Positions 42,231-50,595 of a DNA stretch of 54,276 nucleotides are shown piece by piece. A model generated the notes under the pieces. It saw only the letters and a program-made list of their open reading frames with translations, had not been told where the DNA came from and made no database searches. Source of the DNA: CAZGTQ01 sp964528575 (lineage in GTDB: Bacteria > Planctomycetota > UBA1135 > GCA-002686595); assembly GCA_964528575.1 (NCBI GenBank), contig CAZGTQ010000015.1:1-54276 (forward strand). The letters run 5' to 3'. The first letter of the stretch is position 1; every line of letters starts with the position of its first letter. Made by a program: the position numbers and the translations under genes.

Positions 42231-42946
42231 GGGCGGCCTCCGTGGGCGCTGTCGGCGTGGGCGCTGTCGGCGTGGGCGAGCGGCGCAGGCTCGCGCTCGC
42301 GCTCGCGCGGCGCCGGCACCTGCGGCGCGTCCGCGGCCGTGGGCAGGTCGGCGCGGCGCGGATCGGGCGCGTGGTCGCCCCCGGAGGGCGGCGGCGGGGC
42401 GTTCTCGCCGAGCCCGAGGCCGCGGAACGACGAGGGGGCGCGCTCGCGCTTGGCGAGCACGATCACCGCGACGATCGTCGCGAGCAGCAGGATCGAGGCG
42501 GCCTCGAACGGCAGCAGATAGCGGCTGAAGAGCACGACCGCGAGCGCCTGGACGTCGTCGATGCCGCCGGGCACGAGCGCGGGGACCACGCCGACGCCCG
42601 ACGCGGTCGCGGCGATGCCGACGAAGGCGAGCAGCGCCGCGGCGCCCGCCGCGATCCCGAGCCGCTTCTTGCCCAGGAACGCGCCCGGGCTCTCCGCGGT
42701 CGTCTCGGGGTCGCCGAGGTTGAGCAGCATGAGCACGAACAGGAACAGCACCATGATCGCGCCCGCGTAGACGAGCAACTGCGCGGCCGCCAGGAACTGA
42801 AAGCCGCACAGCAGGTAGATCACGGCCAGGCTCACGAACGCGCCGAGCAGCGACAGGACGCTGAACAGCGGCGAGCGCGCGGCGACGACGCCGACGCTGA
42901 ACCCGACCGCGGCCAGGCTCAGGAGGTAGAAGAGGAGTTCCGCCAC
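42227..42946 (-). CDS. nuoJ: NADH-quinone oxidoreductase subunit J with long hydrophilic tail
   Basis: The protein has 239 residues against about 180 in E. coli. The five-helix core is intact (LLVYAGAIMVLFLFVLMLLN is the signature). A tail of some 70 residues, rich in Pro, Arg, His and Ala, follows (REREREPAPLAHADSAHADS). It has no counterpart I recognise and is encoded partly by tandem repeats. GTG 42946 places VAELLFYLLSL at the N-terminus, matching E. coli NuoJ, and overlaps the end of nuoI by 28 bp with no separate ribosome binding site. Confidence 0.94.
   Translation of the reverse strand: MAELLFYLLSLAAVGFSVGVVAARSPLFSVLSLLGAFVSLAVIYLLCGFQFLAAAQLLVYAGAIMVLFLFVLMLLNLGDPETTAESPGAFLGKKRLGIAAGAAALLAFVGIAATASGVGVVPALVPGGIDDVQALAVVLFSRYLLPFEAASILLLATIVAVIVLAKRERAPSSFRGLGLGENAPPPPSGGDHAPDPRRADLPTAADAPQVPAPREREREPAPLAHADSAHADSAHGGRP
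42242..42271 (-). repeat. 15-bp tandem repeat in the nuoJ tail
   Basis: GTGGGCGCTGTCGGC (plus strand) is present twice and starts a third time. On the coding strand it yields the repeated peptide A-H-A-D-S. A run of CGC-GAG codons lies just upstream in the coding sense. Confidence 0.8.
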
Positions 42947-43443
42947 CGGTCGTTGAGCTTGTAGACGTAGTCGATGCGCCGTTGGAGCGCGGAGACGGGC
43001 CGCTTGAGCTTCTCGATGTCGTAGACGAGCGCCTCGCGCGTGTAGTCCGCGAGCTCGAGCTCGTCGCTCATGAAGATCGCGTCCTTCGGACACGCCTCTT
43101 CGCAGAAGCCGCACAGGATGCAGCGCAGCATGTCGATCTCGAACCGCTCGGGCTCGCGCTCGATGAAGCGGTCGGTCTCCTGCCCGTCGATCGTGATCGC
43201 GTACGCCGGGCACGCGATCTCGCACAGGCCGCACGACACGCAGCGGATCGTGCCGTCCTCGTCGTTCACCGCGAGGCGCGGCTGGCCACGGGTGACGGCG
43301 GTCGTGAGGAGCGGCTCCTCGGGATACTGGCGCGTCACCTTGCGCTGGAAGATCGCGCGCAGCGTGAACGCGAGACCGCGGACGATCTCCGGCAGGTAGA
43401 GCCGCTCGGCGAACGACAGCTCTTTGCGTTTGACGATGACCAT
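42919..43443 (-). CDS. nuoI: NADH-quinone oxidoreductase subunit I
   Basis: The 174-residue peripheral-arm subunit carries two [4Fe-4S] clusters (N6a and N6b). The motifs are Cys68-VS-Cys71-GL-Cys74-EIA-Cys78-Pro and Cys108-IL-Cys111-GF-Cys114-EEA-Cys118-Pro. An amphipathic N-terminal helix (VRGLAFTLRAIFQRKVT) docks on the membrane arm. The last ~28 bp also encode the start of nuoJ. It lies 19 bp after nuoH. Confidence 0.97.
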   Translation of the reverse strand: MVIVKRKELSFAERLYLPEIVRGLAFTLRAIFQRKVTRQYPEEPLLTTAVTRGQPRLAVNDEDGTIRCVSCGLCEIACPAYAITIDGQETDRFIEREPERFEIDMLRCILCGFCEEACPKDAIFMSDELELADYTREALVYDIEKLKRPVSALQRRIDYVYKLNDRWRNSSSTS

Positions 43444-43462
43444 GAGTCGGTGCCGGCCCGCG

Positions 43463-44470
43463 TCAGTAGACGCCCAGGGCGACGAGGCCGCCGGTCGCGA
43501 AGACGTTCACGAGCCCGATCGGCAGCATCACCTTCCAGCCGAGGCCCATGAGCTGGTCGAAGCGGAAGCGCGGCAGCGTCCAGCGCACCCACACGAAGAG
43601 GAACAGGAAGAAGGCGAGCTTGACGAAGAAGCTCGCGAGCTCGACGAACCACGGCGCGTCGGCCCAGAACGGCACCGACCAGCCGCCGAGGAAGAACGTC
43701 ACCGTCAGACAGGCCATCACGGTCATCGCGCAGTACTCGCCCAGGAAGAACAGCGCGAACTTCATCGAGGAGTACTCGGTGTGGAAGCCGCCGACGAGCT
43801 CGGGCTCGCATTCGGCGAAGTCGAACGGGTGGCGGTTCGTCTCGGCGAACGTCGCGACGACGAACAGCAGGAACGCGACCGGCTGGCGCCAGACGTACCA
43901 CTCGAACAGCCCCTCCTGGCTCGCCGCGATGTCGCGCAAGGACAGGCTCCCCGCCATCAGCACGATCGCCAGGATCGCGAGGATCAGCGACAGCTCGTAG
44001 CTGATCATCTGCGCCGACGCGCGCAGGCCGCCGAGCAGCGAGTACTTGGAGTTGCTGCCCCAGCCGCCGAGGATCACGCCGTAGATGCCCAGCCCGCTGA
44101 TCGCGAGCACGTAGAGCACGCTGACGTCGATGTCGGCCACCGACACCGTCGTCTCGACTCCGGCGATCGTCACGTCGCCCGCGAACGGGATGACCGCGAT
44201 CGCGAGCATCGCCGGGACCGCCGCCAGCGCCGGCGCGAGGCGGAAGAGCACCGGGTTCGCCCCGTCGGGCACCAGCTCCTCCTTGAAGATGAACTTGATG
44301 CCGTCGGCGATCGGCTGGAGCAGACCGAACGGGCCGACGCGGTTGGGCCCGATGCGGTACTGGATCCACGCCGACACCTTGCGCTCGACGAACGTCATGC
44401 CCGCGGCGATCCCGAGCAGCGTCCCGTAGACGAGCCCCGCCTTGAGCAGCCACACGAGGAGCACGTTCAC
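43463..44470 (-). CDS. nuoH: NADH-quinone oxidoreductase subunit H
   Basis: The 335-residue membrane subunit forms much of the quinone chamber at the junction with NuoB and NuoD. It has about eight helices. ERKVSAWIQYRIGPNRVGPF and FAETNRHPFDFAECEPELVG are the hallmark loops, with GGFHTEYSSMKFALFFLGEY after them. GTG 44470 overlaps the nuoG stop by 4 bp. Confidence 0.97.
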   Translation of the reverse strand: MNVLLVWLLKAGLVYGTLLGIAAGMTFVERKVSAWIQYRIGPNRVGPFGLLQPIADGIKFIFKEELVPDGANPVLFRLAPALAAVPAMLAIAVIPFAGDVTIAGVETTVSVADIDVSVLYVLAISGLGIYGVILGGWGSNSKYSLLGGLRASAQMISYELSLILAILAIVLMAGSLSLRDIAASQEGLFEWYVWRQPVAFLLFVVATFAETNRHPFDFAECEPELVGGFHTEYSSMKFALFFLGEYCAMTVMACLTVTFFLGGWSVPFWADAPWFVELASFFVKLAFFLFLFVWVRWTLPRFRFDQLMGLGWKVMLPIGLVNVFATGGLVALGVY

Positions 44471-45909
44471 GCGCCCGCCTCCGCGGTGGCGAGCCGCGCC
44501 TCGAGCCCGTCGAGCAGCCGCTCGATCGGCCACGCGCCCGCCGGCGCCGGCCGCGCGATCGACAAGCGCCCGTCGTAGCCGTCGACGTTGACCCAGCGCC
44601 CGTTCTTCTCGATCGAGATCGGGATGCCGAACGCGACGCGCACCGACGCGGCCTGGGGCAGCCGCTCGTCGAGCACGACGAGCCGCGTGCGCAGGGCGTC
44701 CATGCGCTCGCCGAGCAGCTCGCACGAGCGCTCGCCGACGAGCAGCGCCGCCTCCGCCGCGCCGAGCGCCTCGGCCGCGGCGTCGAGGTCGAGCTCGTCG
44801 AATCCGAGGAGGGCGAGCCCGCGCCGGTTCGGGCACGGATCGCCGGTGTGCAGGAAATCGTCCCCCAGGTCGTTCGGCGGCGGCGCGAGGAACGCCGCGC
44901 GCGCGCCGACGGACTGGGCGAACGCGAGCGTGCGCTCGCCCTCCTCGACCGTGACGAACGGCGAGACGAGCACGAGCGAGGGCGGGTGCACGCGCAGCAC
45001 GTCGGCGGCCGCGTCGAGCGCTTCCTCGACGTCGGTGTGCTCGAAGCCCGCTCCGCCGCGCACCGCCGCGCCGGCGAGCCGGCCCCCGACGTCCCAGCGG
45101 TCGAACACGAAACGCCCGACGTCGCACATCCACCAGCGGTTCTTGTGCTCGTCGTACCGCGGCCGCACGCGCTTCACCGCGCCGCCGCGCAGCACGTCGA
45201 CGAGCGTCGAGCACCCGCGGCTGCACTCGCCGCACGTCGACGGCGCCGAGCGCAGGTTCCACACGCGCGCCTGGAAGCGGAACTTCTTGAGCGTCAGCGC
45301 GCCGACGGGGCAGATGTCCGCGATGTTGCCCTGGTAGTTGCCCTCGAGCGGCCGGTCCATGAACGTCGAGATCACCGAGCGCGAGCCGAGGTCCGCGACC
45401 GTGAGCTGCGGCTTCTCGGTCACCTCCTCGAAGAAGCGCACGCAGCGGCTGCACAGGATGCAGCGCTCCTCGTCGAGCACGATCACGTCGCCGAGGCTCT
45501 TGCGCTTGTCGAGCTTGCGGCGCGGCTCGACCGAGCGGCCCTTGCCCTGCTGCTCGTCGAACGCGAAGTCCTGCAGGTCGCACTCGCCGGCCTTGTCGCA
45601 GATCGGGCAGTCGAGCGGATGGTTCTTCAGCAGGAACTCGAGGCACTGGCGGCGCGCCTCGTGCGCCTTGGGCGCCCGCGTGTCGACGACCATGCCCTCG
45701 ACGACCGGCGTGCGGCACGCGACGACGACGCGCGGCGGCATCTCGCCCTGCTTGACCTCGACCTGGCAGATGCGGCACGAGCCGACCGGCGACAGACCGG
45801 GGTGGTAGCAGTACATCGGCACGTCCACGCCCTCGGTGTGGCACGCGTGGATCAGCGGCTTGGTCGGGTCGGCATCGACCTCGCTGCCGTTGAGCAGGAT
45901 CTTCGTCAT
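44467..45909 (-). CDS. nuoG: NADH-quinone oxidoreductase subunit G, short form
   Basis: The protein has 480 residues; E. coli NuoG has about 900 and Thermus Nqo3 about 780. All N-terminal cluster ligands are present. N1b uses Cys34, 45, 48 and 65. N5 uses His97, Cys101, 104 and 110. N4 uses Cys150, 153, 156 and 200. The extra N7 site uses Cys226, 229, 233 and 262. The molybdopterin-like half after residue ~270 is reduced to about 200 residues and lacks most of its fold. Electron transfer should be intact because that half is non-catalytic. There is no frameshift: the stop overlaps the nuoH start by 4 bp. Confidence 0.93.
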   Translation of the reverse strand: MTKILLNGSEVDADPTKPLIHACHTEGVDVPMYCYHPGLSPVGSCRICQVEVKQGEMPPRVVVACRTPVVEGMVVDTRAPKAHEARRQCLEFLLKNHPLDCPICDKAGECDLQDFAFDEQQGKGRSVEPRRKLDKRKSLGDVIVLDEERCILCSRCVRFFEEVTEKPQLTVADLGSRSVISTFMDRPLEGNYQGNIADICPVGALTLKKFRFQARVWNLRSAPSTCGECSRGCSTLVDVLRGGAVKRVRPRYDEHKNRWWMCDVGRFVFDRWDVGGRLAGAAVRGGAGFEHTDVEEALDAAADVLRVHPPSLVLVSPFVTVEEGERTLAFAQSVGARAAFLAPPPNDLGDDFLHTGDPCPNRRGLALLGFDELDLDAAAEALGAAEAALLVGERSCELLGERMDALRTRLVVLDERLPQAASVRVAFGIPISIEKNGRWVNVDGYDGRLSIARPAPAGAWPIERLLDGLEARLATAEAGA

Positions 45910-45919
45910 CGCGGACGGT

Positions 45920-47806
45920 TCACGCGCTCGCCGTCACGGCGGCGCGCTCGGGGGACGCGGATTCGGCGTACGGGCAGCCGCCCCGGCGCACGTGCTCGAG
46001 GAGCACGTCGCGCAGGTGCTTGATGCCCAGATGGGTGGGGATCGCGGCCGCGTCGGCGAGAGCGCAGATCGTCTTGCCCGGCGCCATGCCGCTCGCGAGG
46101 CTCGAGAGCAGCTCGACGTCCTCCTCGCGGCCGCTGCCGGTCTCGATGCGGTGCGCGATCTGGTAGAGCCACTGCGTGCCCTCGCGGCACTGGCTGCACT
46201 GGCCGCAGCTCTCGTGCTCGTAGAAGCGCAGGATCACCTCGAGCGCGCGCACCGGGCACGAGCGGTCGTCGAGCACGATCATCGCCCCCGTCCCGAGCAT
46301 CGAGCCGGCCTCCTTGATCGAGTCGTGGTCGAGCTTCGTCCCGACGAGGTCGGGCGGCAGCATCCCGGTCGACGAGCCGCCGGGGAACCACATGCCGAGC
46401 TTGCGGCCCTTCCACACGCCGCCGGCGTACTGCTCGACCAGCGCGCGCGCGGGCGTGCCGAGCGGGACCTCGAACACGCCCGGCCGCTCGACGCAGCCCG
46501 AGACGCCGCAGAGGATGTTCCCCGGGCTCTTCTCGGTGCCCATCGTGCGGTACCACGCCGCGCCGCGCGCGACGATGAACGGCACGTTGAACAGCGTCTC
46601 GACGTTGTTGACCGTCGTCGGATTGCCCCACAGGCCCGAGCCGGCGGGGAACGGCGGCTTGGGCCGCGGGTGGCCGCGCTTGCCCTCGAGGCTCTCCATC
46701 AGCCCCGTCTCCTCGCCGCAGATGTAGGCCCCGGCGCCCTTGTGCATCCAGATGTCGCACGCGAAGTCGGTGCCGAGGATCCCCTCGCCGACGAGCCCCG
46801 CCGCGCGCGCTTCGTCGATCGCCGCCGCGAGGCGGTCGTACGACGTGCGGTACTCGCCGCGCACGTAGACGTACGCGGTGCGGACGCGCATCGCCTGGCA
46901 CGCGATCAGGATGCCCTCGATCAGGCCGTGCGGGTCGCGCTCCATCAGCACGCGGTCCTTGCACGTGCCCGGCTCGGACTCGTCGGCGTTGACCGCGAGG
47001 TAGCGCGGGCGCGAGTCCTTCGCGGGATCGGGCATGAAGCTCCACTTGAGCCCGGTCGGGAAGCCCGCGCCGCCGCGGCCGCGGAGCCCGGAGTCCTTGA
47101 CGAGATCGATGACCTCGGCGGGGGAGAGCGGCGTCTTCAGCACCTTCTCCAGCGCCTCGTACGCGCCGAGCTTGCGCGCGGTCTCGAGCTCGTGCGAGCG
47201 CTCCTCGAAGCAGCGCGAGAGCAGGTACGTCTCGTGCTCGCCGCCGCCGCTGCTCGGCCGGCCGGCCGTCGCGAGCCGCGCGCGGTCGGCGTCGCTGCCG
47301 GTGAGGATCGTCTCGATCTTCGCGTCGTCGAGCTCCTCGTAGAACGTGCCGTCGAGGTCGAGCATCGGCGCGCTCGCGCACGCTCCCTGGCACTCGACGG
47401 TCTCGACCGTGAAGCGTCCGTCGGGCGACGTGCCGTGCACGCGCGCGCCGGTCGTCGCGCAGACCCGTGCGACGACGTCGCGCGCCCCGCGCAGGTCGCA
47501 CGCGACGTTGTGGCACACGCTGACGACGTGGTCGCCGGGCGGCGACAGGCGGAACATCGGATAGAACGAGACGACGCCGTACACCTCGACCGGCTCCATG
47601 TCGAAGTACGCCGCCAGCGCCTCCATCGTCTCGGGCGCGACCCAGCCGCCGAGCTCCTCCTGGCAACGGTGCACCGCCGGGATCAGCGCGGCGCGCCGGT
47701 CGGGGTAGTGCGTGCACAGCTCGTCGAGCTCGCGGACGAGCGCGCCGGGGAGCGTGTCGGAAAGCGTGCCGGAAGGCGTTTCGGAAAGCGTGTCGGAGCG
47801 CTCCAT
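45920..47806 (-). CDS. nuoEF: NuoE-NuoF fusion of NADH-quinone oxidoreductase
   Basis: A single frame of 628 residues joins two normally separate subunits. Residues ~20-175 are NuoE, with the N1a [2Fe-2S] ligands Cys98, Cys103, Cys139 and Cys143. A linker (DRARLATAGRPSSGGGEHET) leads to NuoF at ~195-628. GLRGRGGAGFPTGLKWSFMP and NADESEPGTCKDR are the FMN/NADH loops, GAYICGEETGLMESLEGKRG follows, and the N3 cluster uses Cys534, 537, 540 and 581. There is no Met or stop in the linker. It oxidises NADH and passes electrons from FMN to the Fe-S chain. The ATG overlaps the nuoD stop by one base (TGATG). The first 20 residues are a tetrapeptide repeat. Confidence 0.95.
   Translation of the reverse strand: MERSDTLSETPSGTLSDTLPGALVRELDELCTHYPDRRAALIPAVHRCQEELGGWVAPETMEALAAYFDMEPVEVYGVVSFYPMFRLSPPGDHVVSVCHNVACDLRGARDVVARVCATTGARVHGTSPDGRFTVETVECQGACASAPMLDLDGTFYEELDDAKIETILTGSDADRARLATAGRPSSGGGEHETYLLSRCFEERSHELETARKLGAYEALEKVLKTPLSPAEVIDLVKDSGLRGRGGAGFPTGLKWSFMPDPAKDSRPRYLAVNADESEPGTCKDRVLMERDPHGLIEGILIACQAMRVRTAYVYVRGEYRTSYDRLAAAIDEARAAGLVGEGILGTDFACDIWMHKGAGAYICGEETGLMESLEGKRGHPRPKPPFPAGSGLWGNPTTVNNVETLFNVPFIVARGAAWYRTMGTEKSPGNILCGVSGCVERPGVFEVPLGTPARALVEQYAGGVWKGRKLGMWFPGGSSTGMLPPDLVGTKLDHDSIKEAGSMLGTGAMIVLDDRSCPVRALEVILRFYEHESCGQCSQCREGTQWLYQIAHRIETGSGREEDVELLSSLASGMAPGKTICALADAAAIPTHLGIKHLRDVLLEHVRRGGCPYAESASPERAAVTASA
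47751..47798 (-). repeat. Four 12-bp tandem repeats at the NuoE N-terminus
   Basis: AGCGTGTCGGAA, AGCGTGCCGGAA, GGCGTTTCGGAA and AGCGTGTCGGAG (plus strand) are contiguous. On the coding strand they give S-D-T-L, S-E-T-P, S-G-T-L and S-D-T-L. Unit length is a multiple of three, so copy-number changes keep the frame. Confidence 0.85.
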
Positions 47807-49098
47807 CAGCGATCCACCTCGCCCATGACGAAGTCCAGGCTGCCGATGATCGAGACCATGTCGGAGAGCAGGCGTCCTTCGGCGAGCGTCGGGATCGCCT
47901 GCACGTTCATGAGCCCCGGAGCGCGGATGTGGCAGCGCAGCGGCTTGCTCGTGCCGTCGCTCGCGACGAAGAAGCCGAGCTCGCCCTTGCTCGACTCGAT
48001 GCCGTGGTACGCCTGGCCCTTCGGCAGGCGCAGGTCGGTGACGATCTTGAACTGGAAGATCAGCTCCTCCATCGACGTGTGGACGAGGTCCTTCGGCGGC
48101 AGCACGAAGCGCCGGTCCTGGGCGAGCACCTCGCCGCCCTTCGTCTCGCGCAGCCGGTCGAGCGCCTGCAGGCAGAGGCTCGTCGACTGGCGCATCTCCT
48201 CGATGCGCACGAGATAGCGGTCCATACAGTCGCCGACCGTGCCGACCGGGACCTCGAAGTCGTACGTCTCGTAGCCGGAGTACGGCTGCTGCTTGCGCAG
48301 GTCGAAGTCGAGACCGCACGCGCGCAGCACGGGCCCGGTCAGCGACCACGAGAGCGCCTGCTCCTTGCTCAAGGCGCCGATGCCGCGGTTGCGGTCGTAC
48401 CAGATGCGGTTGCCGGTGAGGAGGTTCTCGAACTCGTCGACGCGCGCGGGGAACTGCTCGAGGAACGAGCGGAGCATGGAGTCGACCGACTCGTCGACGT
48501 CCGCGTACACGCCGCCGATGCGCACGTACGTGTTGTTCATCCGGTGTCCGGTGTACGCGTCGAGGATCTCGTAGATCCGCTCGCGCTCCTTGAACGTCAG
48601 GAAGAACACCGTGATGGCGCCGAGGTCGATCCCGGTCGTGCCCAGGTAGATCAGGTGCGCGGCGATGCGCGACAGCTCCATGAGGAGCACGCGCACGACC
48701 TGCCCGCGCTCGGGCACCGCGACGCCGGCGAGGCGCTCGAGCGCGAGCGCGTAGCCGATGTTGTTCATCAGCGGCTGGACGTAGTCGAGCCGGTCGGTGT
48801 GGGGGAAGAACTTCGCCCACCCCAGGCTCTCGCACGACTTCTCCTTGCCGCGGTGCAGGTAACCGACGATCGGCTCGACGCGGTCCATCGTCTCGCCGTC
48901 GAGATCGATGCGCAGCCGCAGCACGCCGTGGGTCGCCGGGTGCTGCGGGCCCATGTTGAGCTGCATCGGCTCGGCGTGGAGCGGGTCGTCGCGGCTCGGA
49001 TCCTGGCCCGGCGCGACGCCCGGCGGCGCCTCGTACTCCGCTCCCGGCGCGTACTCGAACGTGCGCGACACGGGCGTGCGAGCCTGGCTCGTGCTCAC
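47806..49098 (-). CDS. nuoD: NADH-quinone oxidoreductase subunit D
   Basis: The 430-residue, 49-kDa-type subunit forms the quinone pocket with NuoB and NuoH. MQLNMGPQHPATHGVLRLRI holds the quinone-site HPATHG motif. GYLHRGKEKSCE, TGNRIWYDRNRGIG and a C-terminal FVMGEVDR, ending in the conserved Asp-Arg, are all canonical. The GTG start at 49098 gives about 43 residues before MGPQHP and overlaps the nuoC stop by 4 bp. NuoC and NuoD are separate here, unlike in E. coli. Confidence 0.97.
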   Translation of the reverse strand: MSTSQARTPVSRTFEYAPGAEYEAPPGVAPGQDPSRDDPLHAEPMQLNMGPQHPATHGVLRLRIDLDGETMDRVEPIVGYLHRGKEKSCESLGWAKFFPHTDRLDYVQPLMNNIGYALALERLAGVAVPERGQVVRVLLMELSRIAAHLIYLGTTGIDLGAITVFFLTFKERERIYEILDAYTGHRMNNTYVRIGGVYADVDESVDSMLRSFLEQFPARVDEFENLLTGNRIWYDRNRGIGALSKEQALSWSLTGPVLRACGLDFDLRKQQPYSGYETYDFEVPVGTVGDCMDRYLVRIEEMRQSTSLCLQALDRLRETKGGEVLAQDRRFVLPPKDLVHTSMEELIFQFKIVTDLRLPKGQAYHGIESSKGELGFFVASDGTSKPLRCHIRAPGLMNVQAIPTLAEGRLLSDMVSIIGSLDFVMGEVDR

Positions 49099-49616
49099 GA
49101 GCGCTGCCCTCCCGCCTCGGCCGCGCGGCGCGCGCGATCCCACTCGCGGTAGAGCCGGTCGGGCTCGATGCCCTCGTGCGGGAAGTCCTTGCGTAGCGGA
49201 TGGTGCTCGTACTCGTCGGGCATCATGAGGCGCTTGAGCCCCGCGTGGCCGTCGAAGCGGATCCCGAACATGTCGAAGCACTCGCGCTCGGAGAACGCGG
49301 CGCCCGCCCACAGGTCGACGACGCTCGGCACGCGCGCGTCGTTCTCGGGCACGAGCGTGCGCAGGCGCACGCGGTCGTTGTGCGACACCGACAGGAGCTG
49401 GCACGCGACCTCGAAGCGCGGTTCGCGCGGGAAGTGGTCGATCGCGGTCACGAACGTGTTCGTCTCGAAGCCGGCGCGGTCGCGCAGGCGCTGCGCGGCG
49501 TCGTGGAGGTCGTCGCGCGCGACGGTGACAGTAAGCGTCGCGTCCACGGTCTCGCCGAGCTCGCAGGCGAGCCCCGCGAGCGCGGCGCTCACGCGCTCGC
49601 CCGTCGCCGCGCTCAT
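49095..49616 (-). CDS. nuoC: NADH-quinone oxidoreductase subunit C
   Basis: The 173-residue, 30-kDa-type scaffold subunit is in the peripheral arm. VTAIDHFPREPRFEVACQLL and the signature ERECFDMFGIRFDGHAGLKR are present, followed by LMMPDEYEHHPLRKDFP. It has no cofactor. ATG 49616 overlaps the nuoB stop by 4 bp; the open frame upstream is antisense shadow of nuoB. Confidence 0.96.
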   Translation of the reverse strand: MSAATGERVSAALAGLACELGETVDATLTVTVARDDLHDAAQRLRDRAGFETNTFVTAIDHFPREPRFEVACQLLSVSHNDRVRLRTLVPENDARVPSVVDLWAGAAFSERECFDMFGIRFDGHAGLKRLMMPDEYEHHPLRKDFPHEGIEPDRLYREWDRARRAAEAGGQRS

Positions 49617-50230
49617 CGGCCCGTCCTCCCGATGATGCGCGCCATCGTCGTTCCGACGCGCTTGGTGAACGGGATCGTGTGGTTGGGCGCGCGCAGGGTC
49701 ATGCCGTGGCCCTCGTCCGTGCGCTCGATCTCGCCCTGGGCGAGGCGCGCGCTCGGCCGCTCGCGCTCGATCTTCTTCTGGAGCTTGAGGATCGCGTCGA
49801 TCACCGCGTCGGGCCGCGGCGGGCAGCCCGGCACGTACACGTCGACCGGCAGGATCGAATCGACGCCCTGCACGACCGCGTACGAGTCGTACATGCCGCC
49901 CGACGACGAGCACACGCCCATCGCGATGACCCACTTCGGGTCGGGCATCTGGTCGTAGATCTCGCGGCACGCCTGCGCCATCTTCCAGGTGAGCGTGCCG
50001 GCGACGACGAGCAGGTCGCACTGGCGCGGCGAGAAGCGCGCAGCCTCGGCGCCGAACCGCGAGATGTCGAACTTCGGCCCGATCATCGCCATCAGCTCGA
50101 TGCCGCAGCACGACAGTCCCAGCGGCATCGGCCACAGGCTGTTCTTGCGACCCCAGTTGACGAGCGCGTCGAGGCGCGTCGCCATGAACCCGGAGTCGGT
50201 CTTCTCGTCGAGGGGCTTCAGCGATCCCAC
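49613..50230 (-). CDS. nuoB: NADH-quinone oxidoreductase subunit B
   Basis: The 205-residue, PSST-type subunit holds cluster N2, the last Fe-S before quinone. Ligands are in LGLSCCGIELMA (tandem Cys41-Cys42), GVCSSSGGMY and YVPGCPPRPDA. GTG 50230 is chosen because AAAGGAGGT lies 5 nt upstream and because it yields a normal NuoB N-terminus before TRLDALVNWGRKNSLW. The first 13 bp overlap the end of nuoA. The C-terminal ~45 residues (GHGMTLRAPNHTIPFTKRVG) are slightly longer than usual. Confidence 0.97.
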   Translation of the reverse strand: MGSLKPLDEKTDSGFMATRLDALVNWGRKNSLWPMPLGLSCCGIELMAMIGPKFDISRFGAEAARFSPRQCDLLVVAGTLTWKMAQACREIYDQMPDPKWVIAMGVCSSSGGMYDSYAVVQGVDSILPVDVYVPGCPPRPDAVIDAILKLQKKIERERPSARLAQGEIERTDEGHGMTLRAPNHTIPFTKRVGTTMARIIGRTGR

Positions 50231-50595
50231 GAGAGACCTCCTTTGCGCCACACGTATGCCAGCGCGAGCGCGAGCACCGCGACGAAGCCTGTGATCTCCG
50301 CGAACACGATTCCGCCGACGCCCGCGGACGCGAACAGCTTCGCGGAGACCGCCCACGGCAGCAGCAGGAGCGCCTCGACGTCGAACAGGATGAAGAGCAC
50401 GGCGACGAGGTAGAAGTGGATCGACACGCGCACCCGCGCGTTGCCGCCGTAGCTGCCGACTCCGCACTCGTACGCCGACCCCTTGCCGACGGTGCGACGC
50501 TTCGCGCCCAGCCAATCGCTGACGATCAGGTTGCCGCCCGCGAAGGCGACGACCAGGCCGAAGAGGACGAGGATCGGGGCGTAGTCGATGAGCAT
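50218..50595 (-). CDS. nuoA: NADH-quinone oxidoreductase subunit A
   Basis: The 125-residue membrane subunit has three helices. KGSAYECGVGSYGGNARVRV is the conserved loop near the quinone site, and LVAVLFILFDVEALLLLPWA is the second helix with its acidic pair. It is the first gene of the nuo operon. ATG 50595 has no Shine-Dalgarno, unlike nuoB. It overlaps nuoB by 13 bp. Confidence 0.97.
   Translation of the reverse strand: MLIDYAPILVLFGLVVAFAGGNLIVSDWLGAKRRTVGKGSAYECGVGSYGGNARVRVSIHFYLVAVLFILFDVEALLLLPWAVSAKLFASAGVGGIVFAEITGFVAVLALALAYVWRKGGLSWDR
50236..50244 (-). promoter_or_regulatory. Near-perfect ribosome binding site of nuoB inside nuoA's reading-frame end region
   Basis: AAAGGAGGT on the minus strand lies 5 nt before GTG 50230, within the last codons of nuoA. 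It fixes the nuoB start and makes nuoB independent of nuoA for initiation. Confidence 0.8.

Noticed and set aside
44467..45909. Frameshifted or broken nuoG
   Set aside because: All cluster ligands are intact and the stop overlaps the nuoH start by 4 bp, so the short form looks native.
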